Origin: JAFGJQ01 sp964586145
GTDB taxonomy: Bacteria; Planctomycetota; Phycisphaerae; UBA1845
Length of the DNA stretch: 44,916 bases
Assembly: GCA_964586145.1 (NCBI GenBank)
Contig: CAZPHH010000036.1
Span: 1 to 44,916 of the forward strand
Reading direction: 5' to 3'
The position numbers were made by a program, and so were the translations under genes. The notes below the pieces were generated by a model. It made no database searches and was not told the origin of the DNA. It worked only from the letters and a program-made list of their open reading frames with translations. Position 1 is the stretch's first letter; every line of letters starts with the position of its first letter. Below are positions 27,769 to 35,915 of this stretch, one piece after another.

Positions 27769-28995
27769 CTACTCAGCCTGTTTCGCCGGCGGCTCCTCTG
27801 TTGTGGTCGCGGGCTTCTCCGGCTCCGCGGCGGGAGGGGCGTCTGTTTTCCTCGCCGGAGGCGCCGCAGGCTGCGTGCTCGGCACAATCGTCGGACGAGC
27901 CGGCCTTGGCGGAGCGGACGGCTGCATGCCTTCCGCGTACTCGATCGTTCCCTTCTCTTTCAGTTCGGCCAGCAGCTTGTCGCGCACCTGACGTATCTTG
28001 TCCACCTCCAAACGATCGAACAACGCCTGCTTCGCCTCCTCGAGCGTGGTGGTGCGCGCGTCGCGTCGGTCGGTGACCTTGATGATGTGATATCCGAATT
28101 CCGTCTCCACGATGTCGCTGAGTTCGCCCGCCTTCATGCTGAAGGCCGCGTCGGCGAAGGGTGCGACCATCCCCTGCCTCGGGAAGAACCCCAGATCACC
28201 CTTTGATCGCTTGCCCGACGGGCAGTCCGAGTGCTCCTCCGCCAGCTCGCCGAAATCCTCGCCGTCCTTCACCTTCTGCAGGATGCCGGCGATCTTCTCA
28301 CGTGCCGCCGCCTTCTCCTCGTCCGTCTTCAATTCCCTGGTGCTGACAAGAATGTGGCTCGCGTGGACCTCTTCCGGCTTGGAGAACCGAGCCTTCCCCG
28401 CCTCGTAGGCATCCCGGACTTCATCGTCGGTGATCTCCATCTCCTCAGAATACTTCTGGCGCAGAAGCTTCATCTGCAGGAGCCAATCGCGGTAGAGCGG
28501 ATCGACCTTGCGCTCCGCCATCCACTCCTCCAGCGACATGTTCAGGTGGCTTTGGGCCTGCTGCTCCAGTTCCTCCCGAGTGATGCCCTGCAGGACCATC
28601 ATGTCGTGCATTTCCCGCTCGAGGCGGGCAGCGATTTCCTCGTCCGTGATGCTCAGATCGTTCTGCTTCACCGCTTCGTTGAGCAGATAATTGTCCACCA
28701 GTGATCCGAGTATTCTGGGTCGTTGCTGGTCGCGCATCCGTTCCACGTAGGCCTCGGGCGCCGGTTGCCCCCGGAACCGGTTGGCCATCTCCCGCTGGAA
28801 GATCGCTTCGACCTCGCTCTCCCGAATCGGGTGACCATTCACCGTAACCAGAACCGCGTCCACCGCTTGCGTTGTCGCCGCGGCGGTCGCCTCCGGATCC
28901 GGCGTCTCCGCCGGCTGCGTTGTCTGTGCCAGACAGACACTCACTCCCACACACAGAACCACCCACACACCACCCGTTCGCATCAGAGAAGACAT
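27769..28995 (-). CDS. Exported parvulin-type peptidyl-prolyl isomerase (PpiC/SurA/PrsA-like)
   Basis: This protein of about 408 aa has the signal peptide VWVVLCVGVSVCLAQ. A SurA-N-like helical chaperone region follows, starting VLVTVNGHPIRESEVEAIFQ and including ILGSLVDNYLLNEAV. One rotamase domain lies at about residues 210-315 (VHASHILVSTRE, GDLGFFPRQGMVAPFADAAF, VETEFGYHIIKVTDRR). A Pro/Ala/Thr-rich tail ends the protein. It probably assists folding of exported proteins in the periplasm, which suits a region rich in giant secreted proteins. The start at 28995 follows AGGACGG; the reading frame stays open for another 78 codons upstream but without family similarity. Confidence 0.9.
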   Translation of the reverse strand: MSSLMRTGGVWVVLCVGVSVCLAQTTQPAETPDPEATAAATTQAVDAVLVTVNGHPIRESEVEAIFQREMANRFRGQPAPEAYVERMRDQQRPRILGSLVDNYLLNEAVKQNDLSITDEEIAARLEREMHDMMVLQGITREELEQQAQSHLNMSLEEWMAERKVDPLYRDWLLQMKLLRQKYSEEMEITDDEVRDAYEAGKARFSKPEEVHASHILVSTRELKTDEEKAAAREKIAGILQKVKDGEDFGELAEEHSDCPSGKRSKGDLGFFPRQGMVAPFADAAFSMKAGELSDIVETEFGYHIIKVTDRRDARTTTLEEAKQALFDRLEVDKIRQVRDKLLAELKEKGTIEYAEGMQPSAPPRPARPTIVPSTQPAAPPARKTDAPPAAEPEKPATTTEEPPAKQAE

Positions 28996-29296
28996 GAAAA
29001 TCCGTCCTATGAAACTCAGAACCCACACTTCCCATACGCGCCATCCGACCGCGGTGGCGCGCGGGCGGCTAAGCCTACTGACTACTGCTCTCGGGGTCAA
29101 AGCCGCCGCGCCCCCAGGCCGCCTTGCGGGCCTCTCAAAGCCACCACCGCGCGTCCGTCCCACCGCAGGCACAACCCGGGCAACGGGAGTAAAAGAGGGT
29201 GCTCTCTCCCTCCGTTCATCCGTGCTCACGGGGAGTTGCGCGGCCTACGCCGTGTCCGGTCTATCCCTGCTTCAACCTCAGGCAGGGAATTAGCTT

Positions 29297-29325
29297 AAAA
29301 TAGCTGAATTGGGGGATTAGTTCAA
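29297..29325 (-). promoter_or_regulatory. Possible promoter for the prolyl isomerase gene
   Basis: On the minus strand TTGAAC (29325-29320), a 17-nt spacer and TATTTT (29302-29297) each match consensus 4/6. The implied leader is about 295 nt and begins with a small CCCTGC/GCAGGG hairpin (29265-29287). The rest of the 374-bp gap shows nothing. Confidence 0.35.
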
Positions 29326-29369
29326 GCCCTACCCCCCTGCAATCGGCTCACTATCCCGCTGGTAAGGCC

Positions 29370-29792
29370 CTATTTATGGCACGAGAATCCGGCCCGCTCC
29401 GCCAGCGCACGACCTTCCGCGCTCCGAATAAACAGGGTCACAATCTCCCCGGGACCATACCCAATGTCCTTGCACACGAACACCACCCGACCGGCACACG
29501 ACGGGTGGTTCCCCATGAGCCTGCCCCGCCGGATGACCCCGTCCCGGGCAAACTGGCCTTTGCAGGGGTAGTCCGCCTGTCCGAACGATCCCACCCTCCT
29601 GGGCGCTACGCTCGCCACATCCCCACCGCCGGGCCTGCGACTCCTGAAAATGGACCGATCCGGCGCAGACTGCGCCCGCAGATGCTCCTGGCAGAGGTGC
29701 CCCACTCCCGAGCACGCCTGGAACTCCAGCAGGGTCAATTGCCGCCCGCAGACTCGGCAGACGGCGGCCACCTTGTCGCTTTCAGCATCCAT
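29370..29792 (-). CDS. Small cysteine-rich protein of unknown function
   Basis: This is a 140-aa protein not recognised as a known family. The N-terminus has VCRVCGRQL, QACSGVGHLC and QEHL, whose Cys and His spacing suggests a zinc-binding site. The centre has YPCKGQFARDGVIRRG and RLMGNHPSCAGRVV. A more structured tail contains VFVCKDIGYGPGEIVTLFI and ends SCHK. ATG at 29792 has GGAAG about 8 nt upstream. It has no signal peptide or membrane segment and is probably cytoplasmic. The coding assignment rests on the start, the ribosome site and the patterned cysteines. Confidence 0.6.
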   Translation of the reverse strand: MDAESDKVAAVCRVCGRQLTLLEFQACSGVGHLCQEHLRAQSAPDRSIFRSRRPGGGDVASVAPRRVGSFGQADYPCKGQFARDGVIRRGRLMGNHPSCAGRVVFVCKDIGYGPGEIVTLFIRSAEGRALAERAGFSCHK

Positions 29793-29936
29793 GAGTTTTC
29801 TTCCGAAGCAGAGAGCTCGCCTGGCACCCGCGCCAGAAGCCCCTTCCCCCTGCGGCTCCCCAGGGTACCGCCGGGCCCGGCCCGCGGAAACCTCTCGGCC
29901 GAGGCGTCAGGCCGAACCAGACCCGCCAGAACGTAC

Positions 29937-29974
29937 AGCGGCCCGGCGCCTCACAAATGGGGCGCCGGGCCGCT
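29937..29974 (-). terminator. Strong hairpin downstream of the beta-propeller gene
   Basis: A perfect 14-bp stem AGCGGCCCGGCGCC/GGCGCCGGGCCGCT encloses a 10-nt loop, 43-80 nt beyond the stop of the minus-strand gene ending at 30017. There is no T-run after it on the minus strand, so efficiency is uncertain. Confidence 0.6.
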
Positions 29975-30016
29975 CACTTTCGGTCTATCCGCTGGAAGAT
30001 TCCAGACCTCCCAGGG

Positions 30017-32275
30017 TCACAGATCCTCCACGGGGTCTCCATCGTCGCCGGACTCAGACGGCGTCTCCGGCTCTGCCAGCGGGCCCTCGTCCTCGGTTGG
30101 CAGGACCGGCTCCTCCACGGTCACCTCTTCGGGATACCACTCTTCGACGGGGAACGAAACCCGCCAGGGCGCCGTGTCAATCGCGACAGTCGGAGCGCCC
30201 ACCACGCCGCGCTCGTTGATGATGTACACGTTGTCACCCAGGAACACGCCTCGGGTAAAGGAGCTGTAGTACCACCACCACTCTGTCATCTCCTCCGTGC
30301 GGGTGGTCATCCGGCCCAGGTACTCGAACCCCGTTTCCGCCGTAACGCGATAGACGTAGACACCGTCAAAGCCGCCCGTCAACGCCGGCTCGGCCTGGCT
30401 TGCTCCAGCCGTCCCGCTTCCCGTCTCAGGGGCCGGGGGTCCCGTATCGCCCGGATTGGGCCCCGCAGAGTCGGTGCCTTCGCCCCCGTCCACGTCCCCC
30501 TCCCACCCCCAATCCGTGATGGGAACGGCCATGAGGTTGCGGGCCGCGAAGTACGTGAGCGCCTTGGGGTTGTACAGGCACTCGGACCACGTGCCATACG
30601 AGCCGATGATCCGTTGATGCACGAGCTGGGGAGCGGCGAAGTCCGTGACGTCGAACACCGAGAGCTGCACGCCGTTTGATCGGACCCAGTCGCCTTCGGC
30701 ATCCACACTCTCGCCGATGGTCAGCAGGTGGGTCTCCCCGAGCGGCATGATGAACGTCGAGAACCCGGGACCGTGCCACTCGCCGACTTTCACCGGGTTT
30801 GCCGGGTTGCTGAGGTCAAACGTGAAGAGCGGGTCCATGCGCTCGAAGGTCACGACGAATCCGCGGGTGCCCAGGAAACGCGCCGACTTGATCTCCTCGC
30901 CGGGGGCCAGGTTCTGCACACTGCCGATGACCGTCAGGGCATCACCCTGGTGGGCCAGGACGTACACGCTGTTCGTCGAGCGCTGCTCGTCCTCGAATCG
31001 CCAGCTCGGGCCGGTCGTGGTTGCAACGCGCAAGTAGCCGGCGTATTCGCTCATGGAATACTGGTTGAGCACCCGACCGGACACGCTTCCGGCGGCAGCC
31101 AGTGACACCCCGGTCTCACCAATCGTGAACTTGTAGATGCTCGTGGTCTCCCGCCAGTCGCCGGTGGAGTAGTTGTAGTTCGTGTCCGTGAGGTAGATCG
31201 CCTGCGGCGACGCATACAGGTTGCCCGGGTACGCCATAACACCCACCGCGGTCAGCGCGGTCGGGTTTGTGACATCCATTGTCACGATGGACGTCAACCC
31301 CAGTCCGTTGGGATCGGACGGCCGGTAGATTGTGTCCCAGTTCAGCAGGTCGCCCGCCGAGGTCGTGCCGTCTGCCAGTTCCACAGTGTAGTCCGGCATC
31401 AGACTGGTCAGGTCAACCTGCTCCACCTCGTCGAATCGGAACCCCCCGTAGTAGTCCGGGTAGTTGAACAGGGCAAGGTACAGTCGGTTGTCAATCATCC
31501 GGCTGGAGCCGAGACTCCCGTCGAACGTGGCCTTGGAGAGGACGACAGGGTTGGCGTGGTCGGACACGTCCAGAACCGTAACGAGTGTTTCCGGGCTGGA
31601 GAACCAGGGCAAGCCGATCATGATGTCGCCTTGCGCCGCAGCAACGTCGATATCGATTCCCACCCCCCCGTAGCCATACCAGTTGTCAGTCTGCGTAATC
31701 GCAACAATTTGGGTGGCGACGTCGGCATCCGCGGGGAGCTTGTATAACTCCTGACCCCACCCGCCCAGTTCAATCGCGGCCACCTCTTCCATCTGCTCAC
31801 CGGGCGCCGCCTGGACGATGCGCAGATGACCCGCCGTCAGCACATACAGGTAGGTACTGTCGTTCTTAACCACATCTGCTTCCTGCACGCCCTCTTCTTG
31901 CGTAGTCGTATCCGAGAAGCCGGGATCGGTGGATCCGTCGCTCTGCGGAGCAGAGCTATCGCCGTCCACCGGAGCCGCCCCTTCGCCGCCCAACGCGGCG
32001 TCACCCCGATCATCGCCGTTCTCGAAGACGGGAAGGCCGCCCGCATCCGGGCTATCCGTCGCTTGCCCGAGATCATTTCGGGCAACAGAGGCAAAGTACT
32101 GCTTCAGTTCGTCCTCGGACTGAAAGGTTTTCAGTGCTGCCGAGCCGGTTCCATCACCCGTCTGATCAACGTTGCCGTCCGTCGGGGTCCCAGGATCCTG
32201 AATGCCCGGTATCCATCCCAGGTTACAGCCGCAAGCCAACGCCAACACCACAAGGGTCAACGCAAACGTACGCAC
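30017..32275 (-). CDS. Exported beta-propeller domain protein, probable lipoprotein
   Basis: This 752-aa protein starts at GTG 32275, which follows AAAGGAGG by 6 nt; an upstream in-frame ATG is not needed. The leader RTFALTLVVLALACGCNLG suggests a lipoprotein signal with one of two cysteines as acceptor. After a Gly/Asp-rich linker comes TTTQEEGVQEADVVKNDSTY, which matches the entry motif of the secreted Beta_propel family (GVDEADIVKTDG). YLYVLTAGHLRIV and repeated blades follow (VLDVSDHANPVVLSKA, FDLSNPANPVKVGEW, VFDVTDFAAPQLVH). The C-terminal tail is acidic. Cell-envelope location is inferred; no activity can be assigned. Confidence 0.88.
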   Translation of the reverse strand: MRTFALTLVVLALACGCNLGWIPGIQDPGTPTDGNVDQTGDGTGSAALKTFQSEDELKQYFASVARNDLGQATDSPDAGGLPVFENGDDRGDAALGGEGAAPVDGDSSAPQSDGSTDPGFSDTTTQEEGVQEADVVKNDSTYLYVLTAGHLRIVQAAPGEQMEEVAAIELGGWGQELYKLPADADVATQIVAITQTDNWYGYGGVGIDIDVAAAQGDIMIGLPWFSSPETLVTVLDVSDHANPVVLSKATFDGSLGSSRMIDNRLYLALFNYPDYYGGFRFDEVEQVDLTSLMPDYTVELADGTTSAGDLLNWDTIYRPSDPNGLGLTSIVTMDVTNPTALTAVGVMAYPGNLYASPQAIYLTDTNYNYSTGDWRETTSIYKFTIGETGVSLAAAGSVSGRVLNQYSMSEYAGYLRVATTTGPSWRFEDEQRSTNSVYVLAHQGDALTVIGSVQNLAPGEEIKSARFLGTRGFVVTFERMDPLFTFDLSNPANPVKVGEWHGPGFSTFIMPLGETHLLTIGESVDAEGDWVRSNGVQLSVFDVTDFAAPQLVHQRIIGSYGTWSECLYNPKALTYFAARNLMAVPITDWGWEGDVDGGEGTDSAGPNPGDTGPPAPETGSGTAGASQAEPALTGGFDGVYVYRVTAETGFEYLGRMTTRTEEMTEWWWYYSSFTRGVFLGDNVYIINERGVVGAPTVAIDTAPWRVSFPVEEWYPEEVTVEEPVLPTEDEGPLAEPETPSESGDDGDPVEDL

Positions 32276-32523
32276 GGGGAGCCTCCTTTGAAAGCCATCT
32301 CGCACCTGTCCCGGACGCCGCGCCCGCATCCCGGACCTCGTATCTGATATCGGCCAGAAAGGTGTCCGGTCAACTCCAGTCGTCGGAACGCACCACCCGA
32401 CCCACCCACAGTATACACCAAACGGCTCATACGGGCCGCAAGGGCCCGCGCCTGGCGGTTGGCCCGTACGCCCCGCCCTGCTTTTTTCCGGTCGTGAGAG
32501 GCGGCCGGCATTCGGGTCTTGGT

Positions 32524-33666
32524 TTACCGGTTCAGTACATACGTCTGCCGGCGGGCAAGCAGAGCCCGGTATTCCTGCACCGTCTGTCCCGCCATCGCAC
32601 TGATGGGATAGTAGGTTCGGATGTGGTTGATGGCGCCCTCCGCGAGGCGCTTGGCGCCGTCCGGATCATCCAGAAGCCGCTCGACGGCGTCAGCCAGGCT
32701 GTCCGGTTTGGCCTCGTCCAGCACCAAAGCCGTCACGCCGTCCACGAAGCAGTCGTATGCACCCCCCTGAACAGCCACAACAGCCAGTCCGTTGGCCATC
32801 GCGGACAGCGGTTCGATGCGGATGGCATCGTCCATCCGAGGATGTATGAAGATGTCGGCACCGATCATGATTCGATCCAGCCCGGCGGACGGATGAGCAA
32901 AGATAACGGTTCCCGAAAGGCCCAGGGCATTGGTGCGCCGCCTCAACTCCGCCTCCAGCGGACCCGCACCAGTCAGGAACACCAGGAACTCCCGCTTGCG
33001 TTGCCGGAGAATGTGCGCCGCGTGAAGCACGGCCAGGATGCCGGACCCCGGAAAGAACGCCTCGGTACACAAAAGCGTCGGGAGGGCGTCCGGGCGGACG
33101 AAGCAGGTCGGGGCCGGGCCGGCCAGCACACCCGGCCGGATGACAGACAGCCGTCGCTCCGGCGGCGTCCGGCCGGCCTCCAGCCAGTCGAGCAGAGGCT
33201 GGCTGGCGGCAATCAGACTGTCGGCCCGGTCCGCCAGCGCAGGGGTGAGCGCTTTGATGTCCCGGAACGACGTGACCTGGAGAACCAGGTCGACATCGAA
33301 ATGTCCGGCCAGAAGGAGGCCTGTTTCATACGCGTCCGCCGCTATGGCGTGGACCACCGTGGGCGGCCGGTCCGCCAGCTTCTCCGCAAGCGTCTGCATT
33401 CGATGCAGGCGAGACGACCGGAGTCTTCGCAGCAGCCAGGGCGGCTGTTCGTAGGCCACCCTCTGAATCGGACCGATGGAAAGGCGTCCCACCTCAGCGG
33501 AACGGGAAACCAGACGGCCCGACACGTTGTGGTCGATCAGCCCCACGCACAGGTGGCGCAAGCTCGGTCGAAGCCTTCGACAGACCTCCGCCTCGATACA
33601 GAGCGCGACGTTCGCCGGGCCGGCAGTCGTTGCGGGGCTGGAATTCTCGTCGGCCATGCCCGTCAT
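32524..33666 (-). CDS. Glycosyltransferase, GT4-like (GT-B fold)
   Basis: This protein of about 380 aa looks like a family 4 retaining glycosyltransferase. TEAFFPGSGILAVLHAAHIL resembles the start of the C-terminal Rossmann domain. VFLTGAGPLEAELRRR and the donor-site region ADIFIHPRMDDAIRIEPLSAMANGL follow, with the E-P-L-S-A-M sequence standing for the usual EGFG/EPFG..EAMA motif. GGAYDCFVDGVTALVLDE and LADAVERLLDDP complete it. The acceptor is unknown, and no polysaccharide cluster surrounds it. The start is undecided between ATG 33666 and 33657; neither has a strong ribosome site. It diverges from ribF. Confidence 0.85.
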   Translation of the reverse strand: MTGMADENSSPATTAGPANVALCIEAEVCRRLRPSLRHLCVGLIDHNVSGRLVSRSAEVGRLSIGPIQRVAYEQPPWLLRRLRSSRLHRMQTLAEKLADRPPTVVHAIAADAYETGLLLAGHFDVDLVLQVTSFRDIKALTPALADRADSLIAASQPLLDWLEAGRTPPERRLSVIRPGVLAGPAPTCFVRPDALPTLLCTEAFFPGSGILAVLHAAHILRQRKREFLVFLTGAGPLEAELRRRTNALGLSGTVIFAHPSAGLDRIMIGADIFIHPRMDDAIRIEPLSAMANGLAVVAVQGGAYDCFVDGVTALVLDEAKPDSLADAVERLLDDPDGAKRLAEGAINHIRTYYPISAMAGQTVQEYRALLARRQTYVLNR

Positions 33667-33815
33667 TCGACAGCGCGTCGGTGGCACTGTCAACCATTTG
33701 CGCTCCGCGTCTCGTGCGAACGACACAATTGCCAAACGCGGAGGGGGTGCCTAAGCTACCGCTCGACGGTTTGGATGCAGGCAAGACAGGCGAAACGAAG
33801 CGGCAGAAACCAGGT

Positions 33816-34799
33816 ATGGACGTGGTTCGTGGGCTCGACTCCTTCCGGCTTAACGCGGCCGGATCGGTTCTGACCATCGGCAACTTCGACGGCGTGCACC
33901 GCGGGCACCAGCAGTTGCTGGCCCAGGGGTGTCTGCTGGCCGCCGACACCGGTCAACCGCTCGTGGTGCTCACGTTCGAGCCGCATCCGCTCTCGGTCGT
34001 CTCGGCGGCGCGCGCGCCGACACGTCTGATGACGCTGGACGACAAGCTGGCGTATCTGGCGGCGCTGGGCGCCGAACGAACCGTCGTGGCCGAGAGCAAC
34101 CGTGCCCTGCTGGGCATGGAGGCCGAGTGTTTCGTCCGCGACGTGGTGGTGGCTCGGTTTCGCCCGTCGCACATCGTGGAGGGGCCGTCGTTCGGTTTCG
34201 GGCGTGGGCGGCGCGGCAACGTGGAGTTGCTCCGCACGCTCGGCCAGGAGCACGATTTTGAGCTCTGTGTCGTCGGTCCCATCGCGCTGCAGATCGAGGC
34301 GGGTGAAACCGTCCCGGTCTCGAGCTCACTGGTTCGTCGACTGCTCGAACAGGGTAGGGCCCACCAGGCAGCCCTGTGCCTGGGCCGACCGTACAGACTG
34401 GCCGGCACCGTCGTGCCCGGGCATCGCCGAGGGCGTGCCCTCGGATACCCGACGGCCAATCTGGCCGTGGACGACGTGCTGATTCCCGAGGACGGCGTGT
34501 ATTCCGGGCTGGCCGGCCTGGGAGACCTGTCGCTCCCGGCGGCCGTCAGCATCGGCACTGCGCCGACGTTCGGCGCGGGCCCCCGGCAGATTGAGGCGTA
34601 CCTGCTGGATTTTGAGGGAGATGTGTACGGACAGCGTATGCGGCTCGACTTCCTTCGCCGGCTGCGCCCGCAGGAGACCTACCGCACGGCGGAGGCGCTG
34701 ATCGAGCAGATGAAGCGGGATGTCGCGGAAGTCCGGCGTCACGCTCATGACGCGGAGGTGGAGCGGAACCAGAATCGCAGTGGTTCAACGCCGACGTGA
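33816..34799 (+). CDS. ribF: Bifunctional riboflavin kinase / FAD synthetase
   Basis: This 327-aa cytoplasmic enzyme makes FMN and FAD from riboflavin. The N-terminal adenylyltransferase has IGNFDGVHRGHQ (21-32), LTFEPHPLSV, HIVEGPSFGFGRGRRG and VPVSSSLVRRLL. The C-terminal kinase has GRALGYPTANL, GVYSGLAGLGD, SIGTAPTFG and LDFLRRLRPQETY. Length is typical. ATG at 33816 is set by homology; only a weak CAGG precedes it. The nrnA-like gene follows after 60 nt, which recalls the conserved rbfA-nrnA-truB-ribF neighbourhood. I see no FMN riboswitch in the short upstream region. Confidence 0.95.
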   Translation: MDVVRGLDSFRLNAAGSVLTIGNFDGVHRGHQQLLAQGCLLAADTGQPLVVLTFEPHPLSVVSAARAPTRLMTLDDKLAYLAALGAERTVVAESNRALLGMEAECFVRDVVVARFRPSHIVEGPSFGFGRGRRGNVELLRTLGQEHDFELCVVGPIALQIEAGETVPVSSSLVRRLLEQGRAHQAALCLGRPYRLAGTVVPGHRRGRALGYPTANLAVDDVLIPEDGVYSGLAGLGDLSLPAAVSIGTAPTFGAGPRQIEAYLLDFEGDVYGQRMRLDFLRRLRPQETYRTAEALIEQMKRDVAEVRRHAHDAEVERNQNRSGSTPT

Positions 34800-34859
34800 A
34801 CGCGCGGCCCTCGGTCTGGGGAGCGTTGCATTTGCGACGGCAGAGAGGAATCGGCCCCG

Positions 34860-35882
34860 ATGGCAATTGACGTCCCGCAGTATCGCAACGCGGCCCTGCG
34901 CGTCCTACAATGGAAGCGGCCGTTGCTCCTGACGCACACCCGTCCGGACGGGGACGCGGTGGGCTGCCTGCTCGCCCTGCGGTCGTTGCTGCGAGACGCA
35001 GGCAGCAAACCCCATGCGATGTGGCTGGATGGACCGGCGCCGCGGTATGCGTTTCTGTGGTCGGATGAGCCGATCGAGAACCCTTCGGACCCGGCGGCCC
35101 GAGCGGCGGAGTCGAATGCGGACGGTGTCATCATCGTAGACACGTGCGCGTATGCCCAACTGGGCGCGCTGACCGACTGGCTGCGGACGCGCGGCGCTGC
35201 GTTGCCCACCCTCGCCATAGATCACCACCAGACGCGCGATCCCATCGGCGTTGATTGTCTCATCGACGAAACCGCCTCCGCGGCGTCGGTGATTGTGCTG
35301 GAGTGGGCCGAGGCCGCCGGCTGGGTCCTTTCTCGCGCCGCCGCCGACGCACTGCTGGTCGGGATCGCGACGGACACCGGCTGGTTCCGATACTCGAACA
35401 CCGACGCCCGAACCCTTGAAGCCGCCGCCCGGCTCACGCGGTGCGGCGCAGACCTGAGCACGCTGTACGAGGCCGTATACGCCCGGGAGCCGGCCGCGCG
35501 CCTGCGGCTGGAGGCCGCCTGCATCCAATCCATGGAACTTCTTTCCGGCGGGCGGATCGCCGTGATGTCCCTCGGGCCGGACCAGCGCCGCGCAGCCGGG
35601 GGCGGCGCCGACACGTCGGACATCGTGAACCTCCCGCTGCGCATCGCCGGCGTGTGGGTATCCGTGCTGCTGGCCACCGATGCACCCGGCCAGGTGCGTG
35701 TGAGCCTGCGCAGCAAACCACCCGTGCTGGGTGTCGCGGACATCAACGTGGCCGAGATTGCCGCGGCCTTTGGCGGGGGTGGCCACGCCCGTGCGGCGGG
35801 CGTACGCGTGCCGGGCGACCTGACAGCGGCCCGGGAATCGGTTCTGGGCGTCCTGCAACCCCGGCTCTCGGCCTGCACGTGA
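34860..35882 (+). CDS. DHH-family phosphoesterase, NrnA-like (oligoribonuclease / pAp phosphatase)
   Basis: This 340-aa protein has the full DHH-DHHA1 set. THTRPDGDAVG carries H26, D30 and D32; IIVDTCA carries D94; IDHHQT is the DHH triplet at 121-123. D172 in the GIATDTGWFRYSNT segment is a further likely metal ligand, and FGGGGHARAAG marks the DHHA1 substrate-binding domain. NrnA enzymes degrade nano-RNAs and dephosphorylate 3'-phosphoadenosine 5'-phosphate in the cytoplasm, with Mn2+. GAGG precedes ATG 34860. Which of the two activities dominates is not visible. Confidence 0.93.
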   Translation: MAIDVPQYRNAALRVLQWKRPLLLTHTRPDGDAVGCLLALRSLLRDAGSKPHAMWLDGPAPRYAFLWSDEPIENPSDPAARAAESNADGVIIVDTCAYAQLGALTDWLRTRGAALPTLAIDHHQTRDPIGVDCLIDETASAASVIVLEWAEAAGWVLSRAAADALLVGIATDTGWFRYSNTDARTLEAAARLTRCGADLSTLYEAVYAREPAARLRLEAACIQSMELLSGGRIAVMSLGPDQRRAAGGGADTSDIVNLPLRIAGVWVSVLLATDAPGQVRVSLRSKPPVLGVADINVAEIAAAFGGGGHARAAGVRVPGDLTAARESVLGVLQPRLSACT

Positions 35883-35915
35883 CCGGCGGGAAACGGGCTC
35901 TCGTCTTTCGCACGC

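Noticed and set aside
28996..29229. N-terminal extension of the prolyl isomerase to GTG 29229
   Set aside because: The added 78 residues are Arg/Gly-rich without similarity and would bury the signal peptide; the ATG at 28995 gives a normal exported start.
33667..33815. FMN riboswitch upstream of ribF
   Set aside because: The gap is only about 150 nt, shared with a divergent gene, and lacks the conserved FMN aptamer segments.
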